Positions 13,836 through 21,109 of a stretch of DNA of 64,000 nucleotides are shown in pieces. The notes beneath the pieces are model-generated. The model had not been told where the DNA came from. It made no database searches and saw only the letters and a program-made list of their open reading frames with translations. The stretch is from assembly GCF_900177535.1 (NCBI RefSeq), contig NZ_FXAJ01000009.1:1-64000 (forward strand). Reading direction: 5' to 3'. Position 1 is the first letter of the stretch. The number at the start of each line of letters is the position of its first letter. Source of the DNA: Priestia filamentosa (lineage in GTDB: Bacteria > Bacillota > Bacilli > Bacillales > Bacillaceae_H). Made by a program: the position numbers and the translations under genes.

Positions 13836-14252
13836 ATGTTAGACAACCAAATAGAAGTAAAACAATTAAACAGTCTTGCATTAGCTTATATGGGAGATGC
13901 AGTATTCGATCAGTATATACGTCATCATCTCCTGTTGAAAGGCAGTGTACGACCAAATATGCTACACAGACAGGCAAAAGAATATGTATCAGCACGGGCA
14001 CAGGCGAAGATTGTTCATCAGCTACTAGATGAAGGATTCTTAACTGAAGAAGAACAAGCCGTCTTAAGAAGAGGACGAAATGCTAAATCAGGAAGTATTC
14101 CAAAGCATACAGATGTACAAACATATCGCTATAGCACAGCATTTGAAGCTGTGCTTGGCTATCTTTATCTTGACAGTCAACAAAAACGCGTAACTGAAAT
14201 TGTTGAAAAAGCCATTATGATTATTGAAAGGAGTGAAGAAAACGGTGAGTGA
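13836..14252 (+). CDS. mrnC: Mini-ribonuclease III
   Basis: MrnC is a dimeric RNase III-like endonuclease lacking the dsRNA-binding domain; it matures 23S rRNA ends in bacilli. The 138-aa protein has the RNase III signature region ([17 protein letters not shown]) and the second catalytic motif near [11 protein letters not shown] with conserved acidic residues. I choose ATG 13836, three bases after the cysS stop and behind AGAGGG; an upstream TTG at 13818 would overlap cysS. Its end overlaps rlmB by eight bases. Confidence 0.95.
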   Translation: MLDNQIEVKQLNSLALAYMGDAVFDQYIRHHLLLKGSVRPNMLHRQAKEYVSARAQAKIVHQLLDEGFLTEEEQAVLRRGRNAKSGSIPKHTDVQTYRYSTAFEAVLGYLYLDSQQKRVTEIVEKAIMIIERSEENGE

Positions 14253-14994
14253 GAATCAAGAATTTATTGCCGGTAAAAATCCTGTCTTAGAAGCTTTAAA
14301 AGCAGAGCGAGACATTAATAAGATTTGGATTGCAGAAGGTTCACAGCGTGGCCAAATGCAACAAGTTATCAATACAGCTAAACAAAAGAAGGTGCTTGTT
14401 CAATTTGTTCCAAAAAAGAAAATTGATCAGCTAGTAGATGCAAACCATCAAGGAGTTGTTGCTCTTGTTGCTGCATATCAGTATGCGGAGATTGATGACA
14501 TGTTTGCCTTAGCCGAGAAGAAGAACGAAACACCGTTTTTTCTATTATTAGACGAACTTGAAGATCCTCATAATTTAGGATCCATCATGAGAACAGCTGA
14601 TGCTGTTGGCGCACATGGAATCATTATTCCAAAACGCCGTTCTGTAAGCTTAACAGCAACAGTTGCTAAAGCTTCTACAGGAGCTATTGAACATATCCCC
14701 GTTTCACGTGTAACAAATTTAGCTCGTACGATTGATGAATTAAAGGATCGCGGAATTTGGTTTTTCGGAACAGATGCTAAAGGAGCAGAAGATTACCGCA
14801 CAATGGATGGGAAAATGCCGCTCTGTTTAATTATCGGCAGTGAAGGCAAGGGAATGAGTCGTCTTGTCAAAGATAAATGTGATTTTCTTATCAAACTTCC
14901 TATGGTTGGGCATGTAACATCCTTAAATGCTTCAGTTGCAGCAAGTCTGCTTATGTATGAAGTTCATCGCAAACGTCATCCCCTAGGTAGCTAA
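14245..14994 (+). CDS. rlmB: RlmB-like 23S rRNA 2'-O-ribose methyltransferase
   Basis: The 249-aa SPOUT-class enzyme uses SAM to methylate a guanosine ribose of 23S rRNA. It has the N-terminal substrate-binding domain (from [14 protein letters not shown]) and the three SpoU motifs: [28 protein letters not shown] and [15 protein letters not shown] place the start at GTG 14245, with AAAGGAG 11 bp upstream. Position beside mrnC, another 23S rRNA maturation gene, fits. Confidence 0.95.
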   Translation: MSENQEFIAGKNPVLEALKAERDINKIWIAEGSQRGQMQQVINTAKQKKVLVQFVPKKKIDQLVDANHQGVVALVAAYQYAEIDDMFALAEKKNETPFFLLLDELEDPHNLGSIMRTADAVGAHGIIIPKRRSVSLTATVAKASTGAIEHIPVSRVTNLARTIDELKDRGIWFFGTDAKGAEDYRTMDGKMPLCLIIGSEGKGMSRLVKDKCDFLIKLPMVGHVTSLNASVAASLLMYEVHRKRHPLGS

Positions 14995-14996
14995 AC

Positions 14997-15509
14997 ATGG
15001 AGAATATACTTCTTGTTGATGGTTACAACATTATTGGAGCATGGCCAGAGCTAAGAAGCTTACGAGACAAAGACTTAGAAAGTGCAAGAGATATTCTTAT
15101 CGAGAAGCTAGCGGAGTATCGTGCATATACAGGGTATCAAGTTCTAGTTGTTTTTGATGCACACATGGTACCTGGACTGGAAAAAAAGAGAGATACACAT
15201 AAAGTGAAAGTGATTTTTACGAAAGAGAATGAGACAGCGGATGAATGTATTGAAAAGTTAGCAAGCGAGCTTAACAATATCAAGACACAGATTCATGTTG
15301 CAACATCTGATTTTACGGAACAATGGGTGATATTTGGCCAAGGGGCTCTAAGAAAATCTGCTCGTGAACTTCGCAATGAAGTCATTGAAATTGAAGGGGA
15401 AATTAAAAAAAATGTCGATATTATTCGAGAAAAAAAACCAATAAGCCGGATTACCCTTTCAGATCAAGTATCCGAAGTGTTCGAAAAATGGCGAAGAGGG
15501 GAAAAGTAG
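14997..15509 (+). CDS. rae1: Rae1/YacP, ribosome-associated NYN endoribonuclease
   Basis: Rae1 cleaves mRNA in the ribosomal A site in B. subtilis. The 170-aa protein shows the NYN/PIN-like opening ILLVDGYNIIGAWPEL with its catalytic Asp, VVFDAHMVPG, and ETADECIEKLA with further acidic residues. It begins two bases after rlmB and ends before the sigH promoter, so it closes this operon. Confidence 0.94.
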   Translation: MENILLVDGYNIIGAWPELRSLRDKDLESARDILIEKLAEYRAYTGYQVLVVFDAHMVPGLEKKRDTHKVKVIFTKENETADECIEKLASELNNIKTQIHVATSDFTEQWVIFGQGALRKSARELRNEVIEIEGEIKKNVDIIREKKPISRITLSDQVSEVFEKWRRGEK

Positions 15510-15551
15510 TAAAAAAATTTAGAAAATATCTCTTTTTTCACACAATTCCGT

Positions 15552-15580
15552 TTGTCAAGTGAGAGTATCTACTGTATAAT
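15552..15580 (+). promoter_or_regulatory. SigA promoter of sigH
   Basis: TTGTCA at 15552-15557 and a perfect TATAAT at 15575-15580 are 17 bp apart, 34 bp before the sigH start. This is one of the strongest promoter matches in the window. Confidence 0.85.
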
Positions 15581-15613
15581 ATTGCTATCTACTGCGCGTT
15601 CGGGGGGATCGAT

Positions 15614-16264
15614 GTGGGCTTAAAACTTAGTTCAAAGGAAAGCGTTCAGTTACAACGTCAAGAAGATGAATTGGTTGTAGAGTTGGTTCACAGTGGTAAT
15701 AGCGAAGCATTAGATTACTTGATTCACAAATACCGAAATTTTGTAAGAGCAAAAGCAAGATCGTATTTTTTAATAGGTGCAGACAGAGAAGATATTGTAC
15801 AAGAAGGCATGATTGGACTTTACAAAGCCATCCGTGATTTTAGGGAAGATAAGCTATCATCTTTTAAAGCTTTTGCTGAGCTCTGTATTACAAGGCAGAT
15901 TATTACGGCTATCAAAACAGCAACTCGACAAAAGCATATTCCGCTTAATTCTTATATATCATTGGACAAGCCTATTTATGACGAGGAATCAGACCGTACG
16001 CTTATGGATATTATTTCAGGAGCTAAGATTATGAATCCTGAAGAATTGATTATTAACCAAGAGAAGTTCGACGATATTGAACTTAAGATGGCTGAACTTC
16101 TAAGTGATTTGGAAAGAAAAGTACTTGTCCTTTATCTTGATGGACAATCTTATCAAGAAATTTCCGAAGAGTTAAATCGTCATGTGAAATCGATCGACAA
16201 TGCCTTACAGCGCGTCAAACGTAAGTTAGAGAGATATTTAGAATTAAGAGAGATAACATTATAA
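15614..16264 (+). CDS. sigH: RNA polymerase sigma-H factor
   Basis: SigH (Spo0H) directs transcription at the transition to stationary phase, including early sporulation and competence genes. The 216-aa protein has region 2 (NFVRAKARSYFLIGADREDI, then QEGMIGLYKAIRDF) and region 4 HTH (YQEISEELNRHVKSIDNALQ). It starts at GTG 15614 behind GGGGGGAT. Its presence marks an endospore-forming lineage. AbrB control is known in B. subtilis but cannot be read here. Confidence 0.98.
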   Translation: MGLKLSSKESVQLQRQEDELVVELVHSGNSEALDYLIHKYRNFVRAKARSYFLIGADREDIVQEGMIGLYKAIRDFREDKLSSFKAFAELCITRQIITAIKTATRQKHIPLNSYISLDKPIYDEESDRTLMDIISGAKIMNPEELIINQEKFDDIELKMAELLSDLERKVLVLYLDGQSYQEISEELNRHVKSIDNALQRVKRKLERYLELREITL

Positions 16265-16268
16265 AAAA

Positions 16269-16310
16269 GTCGACATGGCATTCTTATAGAATGCCATGTT
16301 GACATTTATT
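16269..16310 (+). terminator. Terminator after sigH
   Basis: GTCGACATGGCATTCT pairs with AGAATGCCATGTTGAC (one wobble) around a three-base loop, followed by ATTTATT. The stem is strong and the T tract short. Confidence 0.75.
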
Positions 16311-16381
16311 GTGTAATTATGATACTTTTTTAAGGATATTATATGTTATACCTATGGGTATTATGATAACAGGTGATAAAG

Positions 16382-16531
16382 ATGCGTAAAAAATCTGTTT
16401 TGGCTTGTTCTGCTTGTGGAAGTCGTAACTATTCTACAATGAAAAATAGCAGTGCGGCAGGGGACAGGCTTGAAATTAAGAAGTTTTGCAAAACGTGTAA
16501 CAGCCATACGGCACATTTAGAAACAAAATAG
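16382..16531 (+). CDS. rpmGB: Ribosomal protein L33, type 2
   Basis: The 49-aa protein [18 protein letters not shown]... is L33 of the zinc-binding type: CxxC pairs at Cys9/Cys12 and Cys36/Cys39 are both intact. It sits directly before secE, as in B. subtilis. It starts at ATG 16382; the ribosome binding site is weak (CAGGTGATAAAG). Confidence 0.95.
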   Translation: MRKKSVLACSACGSRNYSTMKNSSAAGDRLEIKKFCKTCNSHTAHLETK

Positions 16532-16569
16532 ATTGATTCTACCCCTTTTCAACTGGAGGTTTCGTTTTA

Positions 16570-16749
16570 ATGAAACGAATTGGAAGCTTTTTTAAAGATG
16601 TAGTACGCGAAATGAAAAAAGTCAGCTGGCCAACAAAAAAAGAATTAACTCGTTATACCATCACAGTTGTGACGACTGTAATTGTCATGACAGCGTTCTT
16701 TGCTGTAGTAGATCTAGGAATTTCTTCATTAATCCGATTGATTCCTTGA
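16570..16749 (+). CDS. secE: Preprotein translocase subunit SecE
   Basis: SecE is the small essential membrane subunit of SecYEG. The 59-aa protein has an amphipathic helix with the conserved VREMKKVSWPTKKEL segment and one transmembrane helix (about residues 29-51). The start ATG 16570 follows CTGGAGGTTTCG. Between rpmGB and nusG it keeps the standard order; SecY is encoded at 42657-43949. Confidence 0.97.
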   Translation: MKRIGSFFKDVVREMKKVSWPTKKELTRYTITVVTTVIVMTAFFAVVDLGISSLIRLIP

Positions 16750-16767
16750 ATAAGTGATGAATAAACA

Positions 16768-16776
16768 TGGTATAAT
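16768..16776 (+). promoter_or_regulatory. Extended -10 promoter upstream of nusG
   Basis: TGGTATAAT is a TGn extended -10 hexamer with no good -35 at 17 bp (TTGAAT is at 19 bp). It lies just after secE and just before a terminator-like hairpin, so transcripts from here would pass an attenuator before nusG. Confidence 0.55.
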
Positions 16777-16798
16777 ACAAAATAGATAAGCTATGTGA

Positions 16799-16820
16799 AA
16801 AGCCCGGAGACGGGTTTTTT
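16799..16820 (+). terminator. Terminator or attenuator in the secE-nusG gap
   Basis: AAGCCCG-GAGA-CGGGTTTTTTT is a short GC stem with a tetraloop and six to seven T. It lies 23 bp after the TATAAT at 16771, so it could end secE messages and attenuate nusG. Confidence 0.75.
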
Positions 16821-16882
16821 AATTTGTCTTAAAATAGTTTCACTTCGAGTGAGTGGGAGGGAAAGGACGGAGGTCCTCAGCA

Positions 16883-17419
16883 ATGGAGAAAAACTGGTAC
16901 GTTGTTCATACCTATTCTGGTTATGAAAACAAAGTGAAAGCCAATTTAGAAAAGCGTGTCGAATCAATGGGCATGCAAGATAAAATCTTCCGTGTAATTG
17001 TACCGGAAGAAGAAGAAACAGAAACAAAGAACAACAAGACAAAAGTAACGAAGAAGAAAGTATTCCCAGGTTATGTGTTAGTAGAAATTGTCATGACAGA
17101 TGATTCTTGGTACGTAGTACGAAATACACCTGGTGTTACTGGTTTCGTTGGATCAACAGGTTCAGGGTCAAAACCAACCCCATTATTACCGGAAGAATCA
17201 GAAGTAATTCTGAAAAGAATGGGGATGGAGCACGAGAAAGTAGATCTTGGTTTTGAACTTAAAGAGGTTGTTATGGTGAAAGAAGGGCCATTTGCAAACT
17301 TTGAAGGAACAATTGAAGAAATTGACTTTGATAAAAAGAAAATTAAAGTACTTGTTAACATGTTTGGTCGTGAAACACCTGTCGAACTTGATTTCCACCA
17401 GATTGATAAGATTGAATAG
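16883..17419 (+). CDS. nusG: Transcription elongation/termination factor NusG
   Basis: NusG binds RNA polymerase and promotes pausing or processivity. The 178-aa protein has the NGN domain (opening MEKNWYVVHTYSGYENKVKA) and a C-terminal KOW domain (GPFANFEGTIEEID). I place the start at ATG 16883 behind GACGGAGGTCC; an in-frame start 30 bp upstream would add a non-conserved tail. Confidence 0.97.
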   Translation: MEKNWYVVHTYSGYENKVKANLEKRVESMGMQDKIFRVIVPEEEETETKNNKTKVTKKKVFPGYVLVEIVMTDDSWYVVRNTPGVTGFVGSTGSGSKPTPLLPEESEVILKRMGMEHEKVDLGFELKEVVMVKEGPFANFEGTIEEIDFDKKKIKVLVNMFGRETPVELDFHQIDKIE

Positions 17420-17473
17420 AAAGAGATTTAATGTGCTCTGAGACGATGACCTAGAAATTTCCTCATAAAAAAC

Positions 17474-17502
17474 TTGCATTTCTGTTGAAACAGTGGTAAC
17501 AT
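17474..17502 (+). promoter_or_regulatory. Candidate SigA promoter of rplK
   Basis: TTGCAT at 17474-17479 and TAACAT at 17497-17502 are 17 bp apart in the 219-bp nusG-rplK gap. The gap also holds a short GTCTCA/TGAGAC hairpin near 17517. Confidence 0.45.
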
Positions 17503-17584
17503 TTCATAAGTCAGTACGTCTCAATTTTTGAGACTATACATTAAATATTCTTTATATTTTTTAATACGAGATAAAGAAGAATGA

Positions 17585-17614
17585 GTGGGAGGGGCTAATC
17601 CCCTATTACCACAT
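17585..17614 (+). promoter_or_regulatory. GTGGGAGG-N-ACCACAT leader element before rplK
   Basis: GTGGGAGGGG-CTAAT-CCCC-TATTA-CCACAT can form a nested hairpin (GTGG/CCAC outside, GGGG/CCCC inside) 25 bp before the rplK start. A related element precedes rplA at 18135-18162. Autogenous control by L1 is a reasonable inference, not shown by the sequence. Confidence 0.45.
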
Positions 17615-17638
17615 CACGGACTTAAGGAGGTGTGTCTC

Positions 17639-18064
17639 GTGGCTAAAAAAGTAGTGAAAGTTGTAAAACTACAAATTCCTGCGGGCAAAGCAAACCCAGC
17701 TCCACCAGTTGGTCCAGCATTGGGTCAAGCAGGTGTAAACATCATGGGATTCTGTAAGGAGTTTAACGCTCGTACAGCAGATCAAGCAGGATTGATCATT
17801 CCAGTTGAAATTTCGGTATTTGAGGACCGTTCATTTACATTCATTACGAAGACTCCTCCTGCTGCAGTATTACTTAAAAAAGCAGCTGGTATCGAGTCAG
17901 GTTCTGGTGAACCAAATCGTAACAAAGTAGCAACAGTGAAACGAGATAAAGTACGCGAGATTGCTGAAACGAAAATGCCAGACCTTAACGCAGCAGACGT
18001 AGAAGCGGCTATGCGTATGGTTGAAGGTACTGCTCGTAGCATGGGAATCGTTATCGAAGACTAA
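17639..18064 (+). CDS. rplK: 50S ribosomal protein L11
   Basis: L11 is the GTPase-centre stalk-base protein and the target region of thiopeptides. The 141-aa protein begins [20 protein letters not shown] and contains the N-terminal proline-rich [15 protein letters not shown] segment. It starts at GTG 17639 behind AAGGAGGTGTG. It is the first gene of the L11-L1 operon. Confidence 0.98.
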   Translation: MAKKVVKVVKLQIPAGKANPAPPVGPALGQAGVNIMGFCKEFNARTADQAGLIIPVEISVFEDRSFTFITKTPPAAVLLKKAAGIESGSGEPNRNKVATVKRDKVREIAETKMPDLNAADVEAAMRMVEGTARSMGIVIED

Positions 18065-18093
18065 TTCCTATGTAAAACGTATTGGTAGTTGAC

Positions 18094-18129
18094 AAGGTTG
18101 CGGGTATGGTTTTGCCATTTCGCAACCTT
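18094..18129 (+). terminator. Hairpin in the rplK-rplA gap
   Basis: AAGGTTGCG pairs with CGCAACCTT across an 18-base loop that can itself fold (ATGG/CCAT). The following bases are only weakly T-rich, so attenuation or RNA processing is likelier than full termination. Confidence 0.45.
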
Positions 18130-18134
18130 TATTC

Positions 18135-18162
18135 GTGGGAGGTTATTCCGCTAAAACCACAT
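18135..18162 (+). promoter_or_regulatory. GTGGGAGG-N-ACCACAT leader element before rplA
   Basis: GTGGGAGGTTATTCCGC followed by AAAACCACAT repeats the architecture of the element before rplK and ends 17 bp before the L1 start. Confidence 0.45.
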
Positions 18163-18178
18163 AAGGAGGAAATTTAAA

Positions 18179-18877
18179 ATGGCTAAAAAAGGTAAAAAGT
18201 ACTTAGAAGCTTCTAAGTTAGTAGATCGTACAGTTGCTTATGATGTTAAAGAAGCAATTGAACTGATCAAAAAAACAAGCACAGTAAATTTCGACGCAAC
18301 AGTTGAAACAGCATTTCGTTTAGGAGTAGATCCTAAAAAAGCTGATCAACAAATCCGTGGCGCTTTAGTTTTACCGCATGGTACTGGTAAAACTCAACGT
18401 GTATTAGTATTCGCTAAAGGTGAGAAAGCAAAAGAAGCAGAAGCTGCTGGAGCTGACTTCGTTGGCGATTCTGATTACATCAACAAAATCCAACAAGGTT
18501 GGTTTGATTTTGACGTAGTTGTAGCTACTCCAGACATGATGGGTGAAGTTGGTAAACTTGGTCGCGTATTAGGACCAAAAGGTTTAATGCCAAACCCTAA
18601 AACTGGTACAGTAACATTCGACGTTGAAAAAGCAATCAACGAAATCAAAGCTGGTAAAGTTGAATATCGCGTTGATAAAGCTGGTAACATTCATGTACCA
18701 ATTGGTAAAGTATCATTTGAAGATAACAAGCTTGTTGAAAACTTTACAGCACTTTATGAAACAATGCTTAAAGTTAAACCTGCTTCTTCAAAAGGAACTT
18801 ACATCAAGAACCTAGCTGTAGCTTCTACAATGGGCCCTGGTGTAAAAGTTGATACGGCATCTTTTGGAATTAAATAA
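18179..18877 (+). CDS. rplA: 50S ribosomal protein L1
   Basis: L1 builds the mobile L1 stalk and in many bacteria represses its own operon by binding the mRNA. The 232-aa protein has the KGKKYLEA opening and the signature [19 protein letters not shown]. The start ATG 18179 follows AAGGAGGAAATTT. It is followed by a separate promoter for rplJ. Confidence 0.98.
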   Translation: MAKKGKKYLEASKLVDRTVAYDVKEAIELIKKTSTVNFDATVETAFRLGVDPKKADQQIRGALVLPHGTGKTQRVLVFAKGEKAKEAEAAGADFVGDSDYINKIQQGWFDFDVVVATPDMMGEVGKLGRVLGPKGLMPNPKTGTVTFDVEKAINEIKAGKVEYRVDKAGNIHVPIGKVSFEDNKLVENFTALYETMLKVKPASSKGTYIKNLAVASTMGPGVKVDTASFGIK

Positions 18878-18884
18878 TAAGGTA

Positions 18885-18913
18885 TTGACTTTCTAACAGT
18901 CATTTAATATAAT
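18885..18913 (+). promoter_or_regulatory. SigA promoter of rplJ-rplL
   Basis: TTGACT at 18885-18890 and TATAAT at 18908-18913 are separated by 17 bp, immediately after rplA. Confidence 0.85.
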
Positions 18914-18929
18914 TTACCTTGTCTTAAAA

Positions 18930-19070
18930 TTAAACATTATTGCCAAAGACAGTAGGTGCTTACTAAAGCTTAATTTCCTACCGAGGTGTATGATATAAAG
19001 CAGCGTTGCACGTCTGTACGCTCGTTTTAGAAAACCCTCTATGTCTTATTTACCACATAGAGGGTCTTCT
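18930..19070 (+). promoter_or_regulatory. L10 leader with terminator
   Basis: The transcript leader carries the features of the Firmicute L10 leader, including the AGTAGGTGCTTACTAAAGC and CCTACCGAGG segments that can pair. A terminator (ACCCTCTATGT with its complement at 19034-19065, then CTTCTT) follows. Excess L10/L12 complex is expected to bind the leader and repress rplJ-rplL. Confidence 0.85.
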
Positions 19071-19129
19071 TATGTTGCACCTTTTAAAAGGCATAAATGT
19101 GCATATCGAAATTTCCGGGAGGTGTAAAA

Positions 19130-19630
19130 ATGAGCAGTGCTATCGAACAAAAGAAAGTGATCGTAGACGAAATTGCTGATAAGTTTAAAAATAGTAAATC
19201 AACAATCATTGTTGACTACCGTGGACTAAACGTATCTCAAGTAACAGAACTTCGTAAAAACCTACGTGATGCTGGCGTAGAATTCAAAGTATTCAAAAAT
19301 ACTTTAACTCGCCGTGCGGTAGAAAAAGCTGAGTTAACTGAGCTTAACGATGCATTAACTGGACCAAACGCAATTGCTTTCTCTAATGAGGATGTTATTG
19401 CACCAGCTAAAGTTTTACATGCATTTGCGAAAGAAAATGAAGCTCTTGAAATTAAAGCGGGTGTTCTTGAAGGGAATATTGCTTCAGTTGAAGAAATTCA
19501 AGCAATCGCAACTCTTCCATCTCGTGAAGGCTTACTTTCTATGCTTCTTAGCGTACTTCAAGCTCCAGCTCGTAACTTCGCTCTTGCAACTAAAGCTGTT
19601 GCAGATCAAAAAGAAGAGCAAGGCGCTTAA
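19130..19630 (+). CDS. rplJ: 50S ribosomal protein L10
   Basis: L10 anchors the L12 dimers to the ribosome and is the regulator that binds the L10 leader. The 166-aa protein begins [16 protein letters not shown] and contains [16 protein letters not shown] place the start at ATG 19130 behind GGGAGGTG; an in-frame ATG at 19097 lacks a site. Confidence 0.97.
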   Translation: MSSAIEQKKVIVDEIADKFKNSKSTIIVDYRGLNVSQVTELRKNLRDAGVEFKVFKNTLTRRAVEKAELTELNDALTGPNAIAFSNEDVIAPAKVLHAFAKENEALEIKAGVLEGNIASVEEIQAIATLPSREGLLSMLLSVLQAPARNFALATKAVADQKEEQGA

Positions 19631-19683
19631 TTATAGCTAACGGTTTTAAAACTAAATTATAATCCAATGAGGAGGACTTTCAA

Positions 19684-20046
19684 ATGTCTAAAGAACAAAT
19701 TATCGATGCTATTAAAGAAATGACAGTTCTTGAACTTAACGACCTAGTAAAAGCAATTGAAGAAGAATTCGGTGTAACTGCTGCTGCTCCTGTAGCTGTA
19801 GCTGGTGGTGCTGGTGGAGACGCTGCTGCTGAGAAAACTGAATTTGACGTAGTACTTGCTGGTGCTGGCGGACAAAAAATCAAAGTTATCAAAGTAGTAC
19901 GTGAAATCACTGGTCTTGGCTTAAAAGAGGCTAAAGAACTTGTTGACAACACTCCAAAAGCTCTTAAAGAAGGCATTTCTCAAGAGGAAGCTGACGAGCT
20001 TAAAGCTAAACTTGAAGAAGTTGGCGCTTCTGTAGAAGTTAAATAA
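19684..20046 (+). CDS. rplL: 50S ribosomal protein L7/L12
   Basis: L12 forms the stalk dimers that recruit translational GTPases. The 120-aa protein has the N-terminal dimerisation helices, an alanine-rich hinge (about residues 35-50) and the C-terminal domain with [20 protein letters not shown]. It lies 53 bp after rplJ behind GAGGAGG and is followed by a terminator. Confidence 0.98.
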   Translation: MSKEQIIDAIKEMTVLELNDLVKAIEEEFGVTAAAPVAVAGGAGGDAAAEKTEFDVVLAGAGGQKIKVIKVVREITGLGLKEAKELVDNTPKALKEGISQEEADELKAKLEEVGASVEVK

Positions 20047-20083
20047 TTTAAACATTACAGCATACGCTTAATGTTATAATAGA

Positions 20084-20122
20084 AGATAAGCGAGGTTTTC
20101 TTAGAAACCTCGCTTATCTTTA
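20084..20122 (+). terminator. Terminator after rplL
   Basis: AGATAAGCGAGGTTT pairs perfectly with AAACCTCGCTTATCT around a six-base loop, followed by a short T-rich tail. A weaker GC hairpin lies just downstream (20134-20161). Confidence 0.8.
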
Positions 20123-20184
20123 TGTTTAAGGGCAAAGGGGCGCGTCGTGAACGGCCTCTTTTGACTTTCTTAAAAAGCGAGCAT

Positions 20185-20213
20185 TTCACATTAGGCTCAT
20201 TCTTTTGTATAAT
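20185..20213 (+). promoter_or_regulatory. SigA promoter of ybxB
   Basis: TTCACA at 20185-20190 and TATAAT at 20208-20213 are 17 bp apart and 45 bp before the methyltransferase start. Confidence 0.75.
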
Positions 20214-20257
20214 GAAAAAAGTTACAGTATTATGGAAGTGAGGAGGAGCTACGTAAA

Positions 20258-20860
20258 ATGACAGAGCACTATTTTTCATCAAACCCTTCTGCTCAAAGCG
20301 ATCGACAAAGCTTTTACTTCACGCTGCGGAATCACCATTTTACATTTACAACAGATCATGGTGTATTTTCGAAGAAGGAAGTCGATTTTGGTTCTCGCTT
20401 GCTTATTGAAACATTTGAAGAACCAGAAGTACAAGGGGATTTTCTTGATGTTGGATGTGGGTATGGCCCAATTGGAATATCTTTAGCTAAACAATGGCCA
20501 AGTCGTAAAGTGGATATGGTTGATGTAAATGAGCGGGCGCTGGAGCTTTCAAGTGAAAATGCAAAAAGTAACGGCGTTGAGAATGTGAACATCTTCAAAA
20601 GTTCAGCATATGAAAATATTTCATCAGATCAATATGCAGCTATTTTGACAAACCCGCCTATTCGAGCAGGGAAAAAGGTTGTTCATGAAATCCTTGAAGG
20701 GGCATCAACTCGGTTAAAAGAAAATGGCGAGCTTTGGGTTGTTATTCAGAAAAAGCAAGGAGCTCCTTCTGCACTTGAAAAATTAGAAGAGTTATTTTCT
20801 GAAGTTTTGGTAGAAACAAAGAAAAAAGGTTATTATATTATTCGTGCAAAAAAAATTTGA
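20258..20860 (+). CDS. ybxB: RsmC-like 16S rRNA guanine methyltransferase (YbxB)
   Basis: The 200-aa class I methyltransferase has SAM motif I (DVGCGYGPIG, about residues 65-74) and motif IV NPPIRAGK, the signature of N2-guanine methyltransferases. It lacks the extra N-terminal domain of E. coli RsmC, as is usual in Firmicutes. The start ATG 20258 follows GAGGAGG. Its place between rplL and rpoB is standard in bacilli. The exact modified base is not readable from sequence. Confidence 0.9.
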   Translation: MTEHYFSSNPSAQSDRQSFYFTLRNHHFTFTTDHGVFSKKEVDFGSRLLIETFEEPEVQGDFLDVGCGYGPIGISLAKQWPSRKVDMVDVNERALELSSENAKSNGVENVNIFKSSAYENISSDQYAAILTNPPIRAGKKVVHEILEGASTRLKENGELWVVIQKKQGAPSALEKLEELFSEVLVETKKKGYYIIRAKKI

Positions 20861-20923
20861 CACTAATTTTTCGATGTGTTAACATTATAAAATGCCAATA
20901 TGTAATTATTCCATCTTAATAAA

Positions 20924-20951
20924 AAAATTATACCTAAAAAGGTATAATTTT
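20924..20951 (+). terminator. Hairpin after ybxB / rpoB leader
   Basis: AAAATTATACC pairs with GGTATAATTTT around a six-base loop. It is AT-rich and could act as a bidirectional terminator or a leader element for rpoB. Confidence 0.5.
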
Positions 20952-21001
20952 AGTTTGTATGGAAAAGCTAATAAAATCAATAGTACGTTTTAACGAAATT
21001 G

Positions 21002-21030
21002 TGGTTTTTTAATGAAGAAACCATTTTTTC
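21002..21030 (+). terminator. Second hairpin in the rpoB leader
   Basis: TGGTTTTTT and AAGAAACCA flank a short loop and run into TTTTTTCTTTT. It lies 80 bp before rpoB, so it is either an attenuator of rpoBC or the real end of the ybxB message. No clear promoter was seen between it and rpoB. Confidence 0.6.
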
Positions 21031-21109
21031 TTTTGTTTAATGATAGGTATTGTTACCTTTTTATCATTAAAAGTTTCAATAATAACGCTTGATTTGAGGG
21101 GTGAATCAG

